A stretch of 31,394 nt of DNA, from the NCBI GenBank assembly GCA_019649035.1, contig BMAT01011516.1, positions 22,949 through 54,342 of the forward strand. The letters run 5' to 3'. Within the stretch, counting starts at the first letter, position 1; the number at the start of each line of letters is the position of its first letter. The notes beneath the pieces were generated by a model. It worked only from the letters and a program-made list of their open reading frames with translations, did not search any database and was not told where the DNA came from. Source of the stretch: Elysia marginata (taxonomy: Eukaryota; Mollusca; Gastropoda; Plakobranchidae). Of the stretch, positions 1-26,492 are shown one piece after another. The translations under genes and the position numbers were made by a program.

Positions 1-45
1 TACGCGTAGTGAGACACGGTGCGTGTGCTAAAGGTCTCTAATGAC

Positions 46-343
46 TCATACAGGACGCGCAACGGCCCCAGTCAGTGGTGATGCGTGATGTAAAAGTTTC
101 CCAATCTATGTGAATTATGCTTCGCTATCGGTCTAGGCTAGCGGCGCAGCAGTCTCATAACGACAGTTATAGAAACCTAAATAGGGCCATTGTGTTAAGT
201 GGGAAAATTAGGGCCATTGTGTTAAGTGGGAAAAATATTCAGCCTCTTCGTATGCTATACAAAAAGTTTATCTTGGTCATTCATGAGTTTGCTGTGATAT
301 GTTGACTTGACTACGAGAAGGGTCGGGTAAAGCGTAGCCGTTC
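46..343. repeat. Diverged direct repeat, unit 1
   Basis: This stretch aligns with 574-853. Shared blocks include ATCTATGTGAATT, AGCGGCGCA, AACGACAGT, GTGGGAAAAATATTCAGCC and GAGAAGGGTCGGGTAAAGC, in the same order with small indels. No coding potential was recognised, and the family is unknown to me. Confidence 0.7.
182..235. repeat. 27-bp tandem duplication inside repeat unit 1
   Basis: Two near-identical units beginning TAGGGCCATTGTGTTAAGTG lie at 182-208 and 209-235. The other repeat unit has one diverged version, so the duplication followed the divergence of the units. Confidence 0.85.
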
Positions 344-573
344 ATGTCATCACCCATCACTGATGTAAGGAGGCGGAGCCAACTCAAAAAGCTTACGTTA
401 CCGTTCCCTTATCGTGCCAGTTAGCGCATAAAGTCTAGTGTTTCCCCTCTCTTGTCAGATTTACCGTTAGACCGTGCACTTACTGCACAGCGGTCACCTC
501 GATTCAGTCACTTGACAATCTGAGTCAGATTGTCAGAAGTCTGCTGGTGAAGAAGCTCTCCTCTATGTATGAC

Positions 574-853
574 GTATGGTTGGCTCATCCAAACTCACAA
601 GACGCACAGTGGGCCCAGTCCTAGGTAATTTCACGATCTATGTGAATTTTGTTTCGCTTCGGTCTCGTCCAGCGGCGCAACCGTTTTGGAACGACAGTAG
701 GGGAAACCTAAAACAGTACCGGTGTGTGAAGTGGGAAAAATATTCAGCCTCTTCGTATACTATGCAGTAAGTTTATCTTAGCCAACGATGAGTTTGCTAT
801 GATAATTATGTTGAGTTGACTATGGTATGAGAAGGGTCGGGTAAAGCTTAACC
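574..853. repeat. Diverged direct repeat, unit 2
   Basis: This is the partner of 46-343, displaced by about 515 bp. It has a single copy of the segment that is duplicated as a 27-bp tandem in unit 1. The intervening 344-573 shows nothing recognisable. Confidence 0.7.
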
Positions 854-1279
854 ACATAAAATCTAATACATGTATCAATGAGTGCAGCTCCCTCAGAACT
901 CAGGAGCTCTAGAGCGGCTCTTTTCTTCAAGCGCACATTAATATAATTTTATTGGTTTGCTGGACGCCATTTTCTCGGCGATAAAGAACCCTAGCTTCTA
1001 CAACATAGACAGCAGTGGCATTAAAAAAATTGACCATTGTAGCATAATTCTGTGTGGGAGGGGGGGGGGGGGGAAGGTACACATGTTAATTCTGTTACAA
1101 TTTCATGGAGATATCTTGAACAGTTTTCACGTTATTTGAGAGGGGCAAATCGTTTTGAGCGACCCTCTTAGAAAAAGAGACAGTGGGAGATGGATACCAT
1201 TGTACATATAATATGTAGAAACACGAAGATAATGGTTGATTGTATCGGTATTGATAATTAGCTTGATAGATAGGAAGAA

Positions 1280-1325
<46 letters not shown>

Positions 1326-2263
1326 GGGGGAGCAAAGATTTACTGATTTATCATTTTATCCATCTATCAATAATTCCTCTCCCAGCTTGTTATACAGTGT
1401 GTATTTATATAAGGCCTATATATACATGTATATAAATGTATGTATTTACCTACGTACTTGCATGAGTTGACCGGAGTGCTTAGTGCACAGCATCAATTTT
1501 TATCAAAATCATTACTTTTTTTTTTCAAAATAGATGCTAGCTACCGGTATATCACATGTACGGTAGAGTCATATTAAGATTTACCGGTACTGCTTTGGAC
1601 CAGCTGAAAGATGTTCAGATTATCTTACCCATTCAAAAGGATTAATTTTTAGAGAAATTCAAAGAAACAACTTACCATGCTCATGTAATAGGAGAATAGA
1701 CAGAAGGATGTCTTTTGCTACATTAAAAATAATTAATACTGTATAGTAAAAGTATTGTGGTGACGCTTATTTGTTACATTCATCTGCTTGTCTGCATTCA
1801 AATACATGTAACTGTTTATCTTTTCAAAGTGATAATTTAAGGTATTTTCACAGACATACCGGGTATGTAAGTTTATCTTAGCCCGCTATTACACTGTACA
1901 TGTATTTAGGTGGAATCCACGTTAAGAGTAAGACATAGTATACTCCTACCCATTGCATTATTGTGGTGGAAAATTTGAACACTTCAATAATACAGCTCTC
2001 CCACCCTTGTCTTATTTAGGTGAAGACTTTCTTTCCTCTGTGATAAAAGTGGGAGACTAAATAAGACAGTTTTCTATCATGGAAAACTTCTACAGTTTAT
2101 TCATTAAGGACTCCCTCAGTGCAACTGCGAATGAAGTGAAACATTATTTCTTTTTAAATACATGTATTAGAACCTGACTAGCTTCGCTGATATTTCTTTT
2201 TTTTTTTTTGGCGTAATTTTTCTTTGAGCACACAGTGGAACTGGTCAGAGTGCTTACTAAGTA
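854..2263. other. Noncoding stretch with homopolymer and GA microsatellite
   Basis: No gene is recognisable. It holds a G run near 1058-1072, a (GA)n tract at 1286-1322, AT-rich sequence and a T run near 2196-2210. Confidence 0.6.
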
Positions 2264-2429
2264 CAGTGGAATCCTGATAAAGTCAGCACCTTGGGACCAA
2301 AAATCTGTGTTAACTATAAGCAAGACTTGACTTTAATAGTAAGATACAAAATGGAACTGACAAACAGAGTTGACTTAAAGCAAGAGTTTCCCTTAAACTT
2401 AAAGGTGTTGACTTTAAGCGATTCCACTG
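2264..2429. mobile_element. Tigger/pogo-type MITE, 166 bp
   Basis: The element is bounded by TA dinucleotides (2262-2263 and 2430-2431), as expected for a TA target-site duplication. The left end reads CAGTGGAATCCTGATAAAGT and the reverse complement of the right end reads CAGTGGAATCGCTTAAAGTC; the inverted repeats match over about 29 bp. There is no coding capacity. The outer decamer CAGTGGAATC is shared with the larger element at 13,325-15,075, so the two may have used the same transposase. Confidence 0.8.
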
Positions 2430-2895
2430 TACTTACATCTATACATAATTTACCATAGACAAGCTTCATTCACCTATACACAACTTTTTGTCTAAAATTA
2501 GAGTCTACAATGAATGAGCGGCAAATTCACGATCGCCACCTCTCTCTCTTCATCCATAGGCCTGAATTCAATTGCATTTCTATCTTTGTGCGTGTCTTCA
2601 GTGGATAGAACTTGTAACGCACTCCCCCTCCCCTCGCCCCCACTCACATTGTATGAAATTCTTTTATACCTACAATTGTGGCATTTCTAATAATATCGCT
2701 TACGCACTGAAGCTATGTGCAAGGGTTTCCTGCTTGGGCATAAGCAACTAACTTCCCAGAGAAGCATCAGTTTGATTGTATATATTTTCGCGCAGCATTG
2801 ACTACATCTTTAACTGCCTATTTGAAATTTTGAGCTCACTCACCATTATCAGGAACGCATTTAACCACTCATAGTTGCGAGTTAATGATTTGGTT

Positions 2896-3196
2896 TTATA
2901 TGGCCTTGTGGTAGATGCTCGACTTTCGGACCAAGAGGTCGGAGGTTTGAGTATTGCTTTAGGCAGGTTGACATATAGTCCTTAAAAAGGCTAGTTAAAC
3001 ACATTTCTTCGCCGCACTCATGCGTTAAAGGAGTACCCGAATATAAGCAGTGAAAGATCTTGTCAGTGAGCATGAGTGATGCGCATTATTTGCTGCTGCT
3101 GTGAGAGTTCAGACGGTGATCTAGTTGGTAATGGCCTGTTGGGGAACCCACGTAAAGCATTTAGAGCATATTAGTGGATTAAGCGCTATAAAAAAC
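2896..3196 (+). mobile_element. tRNA-headed SINE with LINE-like 3' tail
   Basis: The head has an A-box-like TGGTAGATGCTCG near 2909 and a degenerate B-box GGTTTGAGTAT near 2944. The end near 3,153-3,195 reads GTAAAGC, then AGAGC, then AAGCGCTATAAAAAA. That resembles the 3' end of the LINE at 30,114-31,394 and is the usual arrangement of a SINE mobilised by a CR1/L2-type LINE. The boundaries are approximate. Confidence 0.65.
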
Positions 3197-3454
3197 ATTC
3201 TTTACTTTTCATAGGAAAGCTAGATACGTGCTTGTATGCCAAGCCAGTGTTTGAATCTTCTCGTCAAAAAGCTTAGTTTACTTGGATTCCACATCAATAC
3301 ATTATGTCAACAGAATTGGGATGAGAAGGAGTTTAGAAGTTTTCTATGTAGGCCTATTGAAATGAGGCACTTCAAATTTATAAATATTACATGGAGGTGA
3401 ATTAGGAAAACATTGGTATGAAAAAAAAGTTAATTAAACATTGAATTTACCAAA

Positions 3455-3484
3455 AGCGAGTTCAACTTTAAATGACTCCACTGT
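3455..3484. repeat. Solo Tigger-like terminal inverted repeat
   Basis: The reverse complement reads CAGTGGAGTCATTTAAAGTT, close to the terminal repeats of the elements at 2,264-2,429 and 13,325-15,075. I could not find its left partner. Confidence 0.4.
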
Positions 3485-4126
3485 TACTTTAAGACTATTT
3501 ACAGAAAAATGAGTATAGTCTCTAAAAACTCTGTTTCAAAATGTTGCCCCCCCCCCCACAAGCATGAACATATATTTGCAAGAGCATCCAACAGCAAGGA
3601 AACTCGGCAGAGGAAAAGAAGGTGAAGGTCTGGACCTGGGAGATAACAGTATATTTCTTTTGAAAAGTTCTCTAAACTGGCTTAAAGACAATTTACATGT
3701 TTGCAAAAGAACGATAGATGCACATACTACATGTAATTTTTACTATTCTTTATTCATCAGTTGGTCAAACTCTGGTTATAATAACAAATAAGACAGAAAA
3801 AAAACAGAAAAAAAACACAAGACCATGTTGGAATTCTCTTTTTTTTTCTGTGAAATAATTTTAATAAACAACATGTAGGGCTTGATCTGACACAATACAT
3901 CGCTTAATATAATTTATAAATATCAAAGGCAACAATGGGAGAAGAAAAAAAAAGAACAAACAATAGCGCTACATCAGATCAAGATGGTAGAAGAAGTTTG
4001 AAATAACTTAACAATGACAACACAAAGTAAATATCTACTACAGTATCAATTTTTCAATTTTCATTGACATTGCTATTTTGCATTCATGAATATTGAAGTA
4101 TTAATATATAAATCTTTTTATTTTGT
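3485..4126. other. AT-rich noncoding stretch
   Basis: It contains a C run at about 3547-3557 and A/T homopolymers. No gene, RNA or element was recognised. Confidence 0.5.
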
Positions 4127-4366
4127 TCAGCCATTTTTCCAGAGCAGCATAATTTTCAATGACACAACTTCAATTTCATTGGGGTTTAATTTTTCAAAAT
4201 GTTCTCCAAGGAGAACAACAATTTTCACTTTCAGTCTTCTGAAAACCCTCAGAAGTGCTGTAACAGTATATGTACTTTTAGAGAGATTGATACTCCTGAC
4301 GACACCTTTAAGATTTAAAATGAAATTATTAAAAGCTACATCAACAATTAATAACATCTTCCTCAA
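4127..4366 (-). CDS. Unassigned open frame, possible terminal exon
   Basis: About 80 codons are open on the minus strand in sequence of roughly one-third GC. The frame reads with ordinary protein composition (for example LLGEHFEKLNPNEIEVVSLK), ends in TGA at 4127-4129 and is followed within about 10 nt by AATAAA. A polypyrimidine run ending TTTTGAG precedes AGATG-rich coding sequence and could be a splice acceptor near 4362. The listed start is TTG, so if real it is a partial exon. I do not recognise the family, and an open frame also exists on the opposite strand, so this could be chance. Confidence 0.25.
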   Translation of the reverse strand: MRKMLLIVDVAFNNFILNLKGVVRSINLSKSTYTVTALLRVFRRLKVKIVVLLGEHFEKLNPNEIEVVSLKIMLLWKNG

Positions 4367-5899
4367 AACAAAAAAAAACCCACAGGAAACTGATATACAG
4401 AGGCCATCTCGCTTGAAGTCAACATCTTATATCTGGCTAAGAAAGGTTTCAGGGTAAATTGAGACATATCCATTTCAAAATAGGACAAAGTTTTGAACTT
4501 GCTTTTCATTTTCTGTTACCTACCAGGAAAAGTTAAAATTTCATAGATATACTCACAGCTATACGCGTTTCATAAAAAACCTTTAAAAATCCCAAAGACA
4601 ACCACTTTATTCATGTATTGGTTAGAGTGTAAAATTTTTCCCTTTTTGCCCTGAAACCTTTTACATGTAAAGATGAAAAACAATGAGAGAAAGAGAGAAA
4701 AACTGTGTGTCTGGGTGCTAGTTACCCATATTTACAAGTGTATAAGGCCCAGACGGGGTATGGGGTGGTGGCCCAGAAAGCAGACTTGCACAGGATTATT
4801 TTCTGTTATAAAACAGTTGGACATTGCTGAACAAATTCTTGGATACCTCATAAATTTATCCAGCAGTATTAAACAAATTACACTTGGACTGGTTTGTGAC
4901 CTCTAACCTTAGACTTGCATGTTCCATAGCTTTGAATTGGCCTGGTCCATTTGTTATCTCTGCTTTTTGTCACAATAATGACATTTTGTGGTCACCCATT
5001 CAGGTCAGTTTTCTATGGAAGCTAAAAGGATTTAAACTAAAGAAAGCAGTTTTTATATTGCATTCAATGATTAGCTAACTAAGCCCTATGCTTGGCAATG
5101 ATGCATATGCATCCCAGTCCAATCTAGTTATTCTTTATCAATGTTTTTCTTATTCAAATTTAATCACACGACACCCTGACTCTAAATAAGACATGCTCAG
5201 AAAGTTAAGGACTTATACTCAAAATTAAATGCTGCGTTGGCTGGAGTTCTTAAGCCCACCTAGATCTAGGGCATCTTGCTTCCATTTTCCAACTTTTATT
5301 TCCATTAGAATTCAACATTGGTGGATACGTGCCCAGTTTTAAAAAGGCCACACTAAACATGACTGTGTCAAATAAAAAGTTGTATGTTGACAGTCAATGG
5401 AACAAAGTAAAGATAGGATGAAAGCATTCATACAAGTCTTGCTTGTTTGTGGTGTAAACACAGCATGATTTATTTTTTTTTATAGTGACAGTCTCACACT
5501 CATTGAAACTGAATAAAAAACGAGAGTTACAAATACATCTCTATCTTCCCGTATCAGGTTAATTTTCCTTCTTATATTATTCTTGCAAACCAGATCAGGT
5601 TAATTTCCAGCAAGGCCAACTGTGTTTTTTTTTCCCATCCTGACGTGTTGACTTAAAGCAGATTACAATAAAATCGTATAAAGGGAAATAGAAAATGGAT
5701 GTACTGTTGCGTAGATCAAAAGAAATGAACTGAAAGTAAAAAAAAAGTCCCATCAGCAAATACAGAAAATGAGTGATAAAATGATAAAAGTCTTTTCTTA
5801 CATTTTGGCAAAATTTTAAACAATGCAATACTTTTTTTCCAAACTACATATGTCTTTTTGAGTTGAGCACATTCATTCTTGAATAACTACAGAATATAC
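4367..5899. other. AT-rich intergenic stretch
   Basis: I see only A/T homopolymers and short chance frames; no gene, RNA or clear repeat. Confidence 0.5.
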
Positions 5900-6160
5900 T
5901 TATGTCTCTCATTCTCAACCAGTCTAAATGAGTCACATGTTGGGTATTATTTTGATTTGAGAAAAAGACTTTTGAAAGTAAATTCATTCCTCTTTTTTTT
6001 CTACATTTGAAGATAATAAAAGTTTAATATCTTTCCACTCTATTTCAATATTTTTATGTGGTTTTGACATTTGGAAGGTCAGAAAAAGCACTCTTTCAAT
6101 ATCAATGCCTTGTTATCTAAAATAGCAACATCACTCATTTGGACTGAATGCAGGACATAT
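5900..6160. mobile_element. MITE family 1, short relative (about 260 bp)
   Basis: The ends are inverted repeats. The left contains CAACCAGTCTAAATGAGTCA; the right, reverse-complemented, contains GCATTCAGTCCAAATGAGTG. Both begin TATGTC. The core AGTCYAAATGAGT is shared with 6,719-7,118 and 17,132-17,575. There is no coding capacity. Confidence 0.6.
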
Positions 6161-6718
6161 TTTTTTAACTGTAAATAAAATAAAGTAAAATACGCCTTTG
6201 TAAATTTTTCTCTTTCACTTTAATCTAAAACTTGTAAGCCATTCTTCTTTCCAAGGGTGAGATTCAAAGTTTCACTTAATTTGTTTACTTGATTATCATA
6301 CAAAAGTCATTGAAAAAAAATATTGTGTTAACACCATAGAAAGCTGCATGGTAGAATTTTAAGTAAACAAAAAGAATTTTAATTTTGGACAAAATCAGTT
6401 TACGTGAAAGGAAAACAATTTATTTTAATATGTTAGTTAAAATATTAACAAAAAGTCCCAAGAGATCATATAAAAGTGCAGTTTTTTTATAGATATATAT
6501 TAAAATATATTAAAAATGCCAGATTGATATGTAGACATCCAAGGCACCCAAATTTATGAATTTCCTAGTACCGAATTGTATTGTATCATGGTTGAGCTTT
6601 ACAAATCTGTAAAAACATGGACTTCAATGTGACATAGCCAATAACATGTACTGGTAATACTGCCCACAACAGTTGCACCCTCTCCTACCCCCTTAAAACT
6701 TACTTCTAACTTATGTCA

Positions 6719-7118
6719 AATGTCTCGTAAGTCGGAGGGCTTAGTTTGGAGATAGAGGCATTTGAAGTTTAGTGGGTGTTTAGAAGTCAAAAATTTTTTA
6801 TGTTAGATATTGACGCTTAAACCACTTCTAAACAGGTTTTAGACCTAATTGATGTTCAAATTTTATTTTTTAGGTGTTTAATTAAAGTTGTTATGATTGT
6901 TAAGGCCTCAATATCTTTATAGTCATTTAAATTTTAAATGCTGTTTTCTCCCCTTTCTGAAATTCCACAAGCTCTAACCCTGCCAACTTCAGAAGCATGA
7001 TAGAGATTTTCTGTTTGTTGTGTTTGAAAGTAGAGAAAATAATCTTTTCTGTGGTACCAATATTTGACTACCTTCAAATTTCGACTTAAGACTCATTTGG
7101 AGTGGTTGCAAGACAAAT
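6719..7118 (+). mobile_element. MITE family 1, copy A (about 400 bp)
   Basis: The interior matches the reverse complement of 17,132-17,575 over most of its length (for example GGCTTAGTTTGGAGATA, AAGTTTAGTGG, CTGCCAACTTC). The right end has the terminal repeat (CTTAAGACTCATTTGG); the left terminal repeat is shortened by a deletion near 6,730. It lies in the 3' flank or a long 3' UTR of the phospho-lyase gene. Confidence 0.75.
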
Positions 7119-7554
7119 GATTAGTACAGCAGACAGATCAAGAATTTTTTTGCATTCCTAGTATGAACATGATATTATTACATTTTTTTTTCAAAATTTG
7201 TTTCTAGATGATATGTACAATATATACATTTTGTTTATTTTGTTTTACTGTTACAAAAAAAAAACAAGTTAAAAAAAGATTTTTAATCAACATATAATCA
7301 AACCAACCCTAAGCCAAACATTAAAGTGAACTTGGGCCTAAAACCATTGGATCAAATCTTAGCAATACATGCTTTATAATTTTAAGTGTACCATCGAAAA
7401 TTTGATTTTTTACTTAATCCATCTAAGGTGAGATTTGTAACTTTTTATGTAACAGTCACAATTCATTCAAAGGCCACTTTCCTATCCATCAAGCCATTTA
7501 AATATAACACTTTTCTTATCTGCAGGACCACATGTAGTGATTCTTAAACATTTT

Positions 7555-7560
7555 TTTATT
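7555..7560 (-). promoter_or_regulatory. Candidate polyadenylation signal of the phospho-lyase gene
   Basis: This is the first AATAAA on the minus strand after the stop codon, about 313 nt into the 3' UTR. Further AATAAA hexamers lie at 7239-7234 and 6867-6862, so the real cleavage site is uncertain. Confidence 0.4.
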
Positions 7561-7872
7561 CCTAATTGCTACATAAAAACCATTTAAACCTTCCAAGTCT
7601 TTTCAATTAGAAACATTCTTGTTTCTTTCCAATCTTGGCTAATGAAATAAAGATACAAATACATCATCACAACACTTATAAAATTGTCACAGTACTCAAT
7701 TGACATTTGTGATGGTGATTAAATAAAATAATTAAAGATGACCCACTTTAAATAACTTTGAAATGGTAACAACAACAATAAATCAACTGAAAAAATGATA
7801 CAAGTTCACATTACCAGTACATAACAATACGGAAACAAACATAAGAAAAAATGTTGAGCTGATTTACTCATT

Positions 7873-22812
<14,940 letters not shown>

Positions 22813-22836
22813 GTTTCAATGTTTGTTTTGCTTCGC
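22813..22836 (-). other. 5' UTR piece behind a splice acceptor
   Basis: On the minus strand a run of TTTCTTTTTGTGCAG ends at 22837, giving a strong acceptor 24 nt before the ATG. This implies at least one noncoding exon further upstream (above 22,860). I could not identify it or the promoter. Confidence 0.6.
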
Positions 22837-22839
22837 CTG

Positions 22840-24122
22840 CACAAAAAGAAACACATTTATGATTTTAAAAGATCAATGACCATGACATGTGTTGTGAATT
22901 AAAGAAAAGAGCGAGAGAGAAATGCAGGATAGAGAGAAAGCGAAAGAACGAATGCGGGGTCGCCAGGTACAGTTTGTGGTCAGGAAGAATTTACTGCCAC
23001 CAATCCTGCTATAAGATAAGCACAAACAGGAAAAGGGGTCTCTTTGTCAAGCCCATCTCTTTGATAAGGTGCATCAGCGATGCTCCTCTACCCCTTTAAG
23101 TCCTTTATTTCAAGTCAGTGAACTGTACACCCACCCCCAATCTACTAAACTTTGCTTTTCTATTTGATGCCTATTTGCATGCTCGTTCAGTTAGTCTAAG
23201 TTTGTCTTTTGAAGAGAATACATGTTTCAGTCCGTGTATTGATTTGATAGTTCTGTATTATAATCCTTGTATAACTTTTAATAGTTGAATAAAACTTTGC
23301 AAGTCTTGTTATTCCGGCCAAATGTCGTGAGAGTGAAAGTGCTCGACAACATGTATCTGCCACCTGCACTTGACTTAAGCGTGTTTTTTTTTTTAATTCG
23401 TGTTCTTTTACGAAACTTTAAATTTGCTCCTTGTAACTGTAAGAGACTTTTATAAAACCAAAATGCAGCAAAAAGTATGAAAATAGGCAGATAACGAAAG
23501 GGGTAAATAAACATTACAGACAAAATGAATAAAAGATCTAGATGTTCCATTTCAAGACAAATAGTGGCACCCTGACATAGAAGTCTTCCTTGGAATCTAA
23601 TATGCTAGGTTTAGAATTTTTTTTTTTCAAGATAAGGTTTATTGTAATAAAAAGTTATAAACCTATGCTCAGTTTTATTTAATTCCAACTTCACATTACA
23701 GGTTAATATTTTGGCACTGCTTCATTCTTTACTCTCTCACTTGATTAAACTACAGTTAAAGCTCATAACCATTTCAATTTAAGTGGAAGGATTTGATAAG
23801 ACTCGTGAAACCTGTCTCACAGTCTGTCATCTGGTTTAACTGCTCTTTTTAGATTTTTACAAATATATTTAGAATTAACACTAATCTATCTTATAAAATT
23901 CACCAGTATGATCTAAAGATTACAAATATGAGAATAAAGACCAACACTTCAGATTTTCTGCATAGTTTGAAACTAGCTAGTTAATTCTCATGTAATTATT
24001 TTCTTATTCTTCCCATTTCAAACTCTATTCTAAGCTGAGAGATCATGAAACCTATAGGCACAGTTACTTCTAAAAGTCAAAGATTCCATTCCTTTTTGCT
24101 TGCTTTTAATTTACTTTTTTGT
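22840..24122. other. Upstream flank of the phospho-lyase gene
   Basis: I see AT-rich sequence with a purine-rich patch near 22,890-22,960 and T runs. The missing 5' UTR exon and promoter may be here or further up, but nothing diagnostic is visible. Confidence 0.5.
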
Positions 24123-24278
24123 GAGTTGCTGTCCCTCGAGTCTTTGACAGGGTTGAGATAGAAATATATCAATATCAAAGTTTAGCTGCGTTCTTAAACT
24201 CTTTGATGAAATGAAGGAATCGATATCAATATATATTTCTATTGACCTGGCAAAGTCTTGAGGGTCTGCAATTGTTAA
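24123..24278. mobile_element. MITE family 2, copy 1 (hairpin, about 155 bp)
   Basis: Two arms of about 53 bp form an inverted repeat around a short centre. The left arm contains GTCCCTCGAGTCTTTGACAG and TAGAAATATAT; the right arm, reverse-complemented, contains GACCCTCAAGACTTTGCCAG and TAGAAATATAT. It is related to 29,359-29,642 and 29,765-29,896. Confidence 0.7.
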
Positions 24279-25500
24279 TGAGTGCCACAAATTCTATCTC
24301 ATCTGATTTTTTCAAAATAAAAAACCGCATATATAGATGCAGTTAAGACTTTTAACACTGCAGATAAAAAAAATTATTAAGAACAGTTTCTTTATAGTGG
24401 CACCCCAGTGGGGAAATCCTGCGAAAGATTTTTATTTGGACTGAGTTATGTTGTGATTGTCATGAGATGGTGGGCAAAGTATTTAAAGTAGGGCCTAGGA
24501 TATTATTAGCAAAGAAACAAGGTTGTCATAAAAAGCTCATTTGTAAACCCTGTATGAATCTTCTCATTTTACTACAAAGCATGACAGCCTACTATTGAAA
24601 ATTTTACACAAAACTTCTCTTAATTTCATTTTAAAGAAATGAGGAAAAACATAACATTGAAAACCTGTCAGTTTTGATGGATAGGAAAGTCACAGGCCTA
24701 GGACTAAAAGTTTTATAAAATGGTGGCAGGGTGGATGAAAGATCTATGCCTAGAACCGTTATAATTATATCAATGATTTTGGAGAGCAAGAGAGCCGAGC
24801 CAACTGGCTAGAAGAGTATACGCATGGCTGCATAGCAACAGAAATAGAGCCGGTAAATTCAAAACATCATAGCGGCAAGTACTACAGCCTACACTAAACC
24901 ACTAGGCCTATACATGCTTTGTTTGTAACCAGCTCTATTCGCATGTACGCTTTTGTTAGTCTCACTGTTGTTTAAAGCATTCTAGGCTCAGTTCTCCCTC
25001 TTCGTCGCTATTCAATTCTCTCTGCTATATATTCCTATCATAAAATATAATCGTTGGACTGAGCCGCAAGAAGTGACTGTGAAACGCAAACCTTACACTG
25101 TTACAGTGCTTCTGCAAAAAAGTTCTTCGTCATCCTGGCTGCTCAACCGCCTGATAGTGATAAAGTGTTTTGACATGTCTGCCTAGCGTTTGCATACATG
25201 TACCCTCTCCTGTTATTGTTACTATATTTAAATACAACACCTAATGAGAATGTTAAATTACAAGCCCGCCTAACATGACCTCAATTATTAGGGGCTTACA
25301 TCATGATGCACTGCATGTTGGGCTCGCCTTGCCTAAACACATTTACACATCCTAAGCCATAAGCGCAAAAAGTCACAGTACATTTATAAGTCAAAGTCTA
25401 TGACTAGCAAAGCATTTAAAATCTTTACCAAGAGAGTGAGAGTAAGACTAGAAATCAGGGTGGAAGGTGTAGCCTATAGAATAGATAGCCATCAAGCTTT
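24279..25500. other. Upstream noncoding stretch
   Basis: No gene is recognised. A short motif near 24,397-24,425 (AGTGGCACCCCAGTG, then GGAAATCCTGC) recurs at 29,234-29,270. Confidence 0.5.
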
Positions 25501-25950
25501 AATACAAAAATCGAAAAGAAAATCTGTAGAATCTAGATCTAGAAGGGAAAAAATTAAAAAAATTAAGGTCACGAAATTTAGATCTACAACTAGGTAGAAC
25601 AACAAGAGGGATAATAATAGGGCTTCTCAATTACCTTCAAATCCTTGATGGGTAGATTCTAAGTGGTACAGTGGAATGCAAGGAGCTCTAGAGACAAAAC
25701 TATGAGTAGAATGTAACACGAACAGATCAAGCCTAGAAGTCTAGATCTAGTTCTAGATTCAATGTTCTATAGCGATCTAGTTCTAGATTCAATGTTCTAT
25801 ACCGATCTAGAACTAGCTCTACATAGATCTAGATCTTGATAGATCTATAGATTTACATCTACCTTGTTTTATAATAATAATATGTTTCATAACTATCACT
25901 ATGGGTTTAGATCCCACGACTTATAATCTAGAAATCTAGATCTAGGTAGC
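25500..25950. repeat. CTAGAT-rich low-complexity region
   Basis: Palindromic TCTAGA, AGATCT and GATCTAG words recur throughout. Within it a 30-bp unit starting GATCTAGTTCTAGATTCAAT is tandemly duplicated at 25,744-25,773 and 25,774-25,803, followed by a partial third copy. Confidence 0.8.
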
Positions 25951-26339
25951 TATATTAACCGCTAATAACTTTATTTTACGATCCTATTATAATGCCACAA
26001 GGTAGGATCTTAAATTTTCTGGATGTCCCCTCGCATTTGAACTCTGAATGAGGCTAGTCAAGTGACTGGGTGACAGCTTTTAGTGTCAGAAATGAGAACC
26101 TGGATTCAAATGGCCTAAAAACTACATGACCTAATCGAACCCAAACTAGGCTAGTTCGGAGTCTGACATAATAAAAAAAAATCAGCCAGGGGTGGGTCAG
26201 AAGTCAAGGACGTTGAACACTGACAATGTGACATCGTCCTACGCAGTTGGGCCACAGCCACGGCTATGCATCTAATTTAAGTCACAGGGCTGATCATCTC
26301 AGTGCATAGTTGACGCAAATATCTGCGTAAATAAACTTA

Positions 26340-26446
26340 GCGTTATCACATTAGAGTGAGAGAGTTGGGGGATGGGGAGAGATACAGATGGAGAAAAAGA
26401 GGGACGGGAAGTTTAATTGCCTGAAAAATAATATTGGATGAGACAG

Positions 26447-26492
<46 letters not shown>

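Noticed and set aside
4086..4457. 123-codon plus-strand frame
   Set aside because: Its composition looks arbitrary and it overlaps the minus-strand frame at 4,127-4,366; no motif or gene signal supports it.
25744..25803. CRISPR-like array
   Set aside because: It has two contiguous 30-bp copies with no spacers, in animal DNA; it is a simple tandem duplication.
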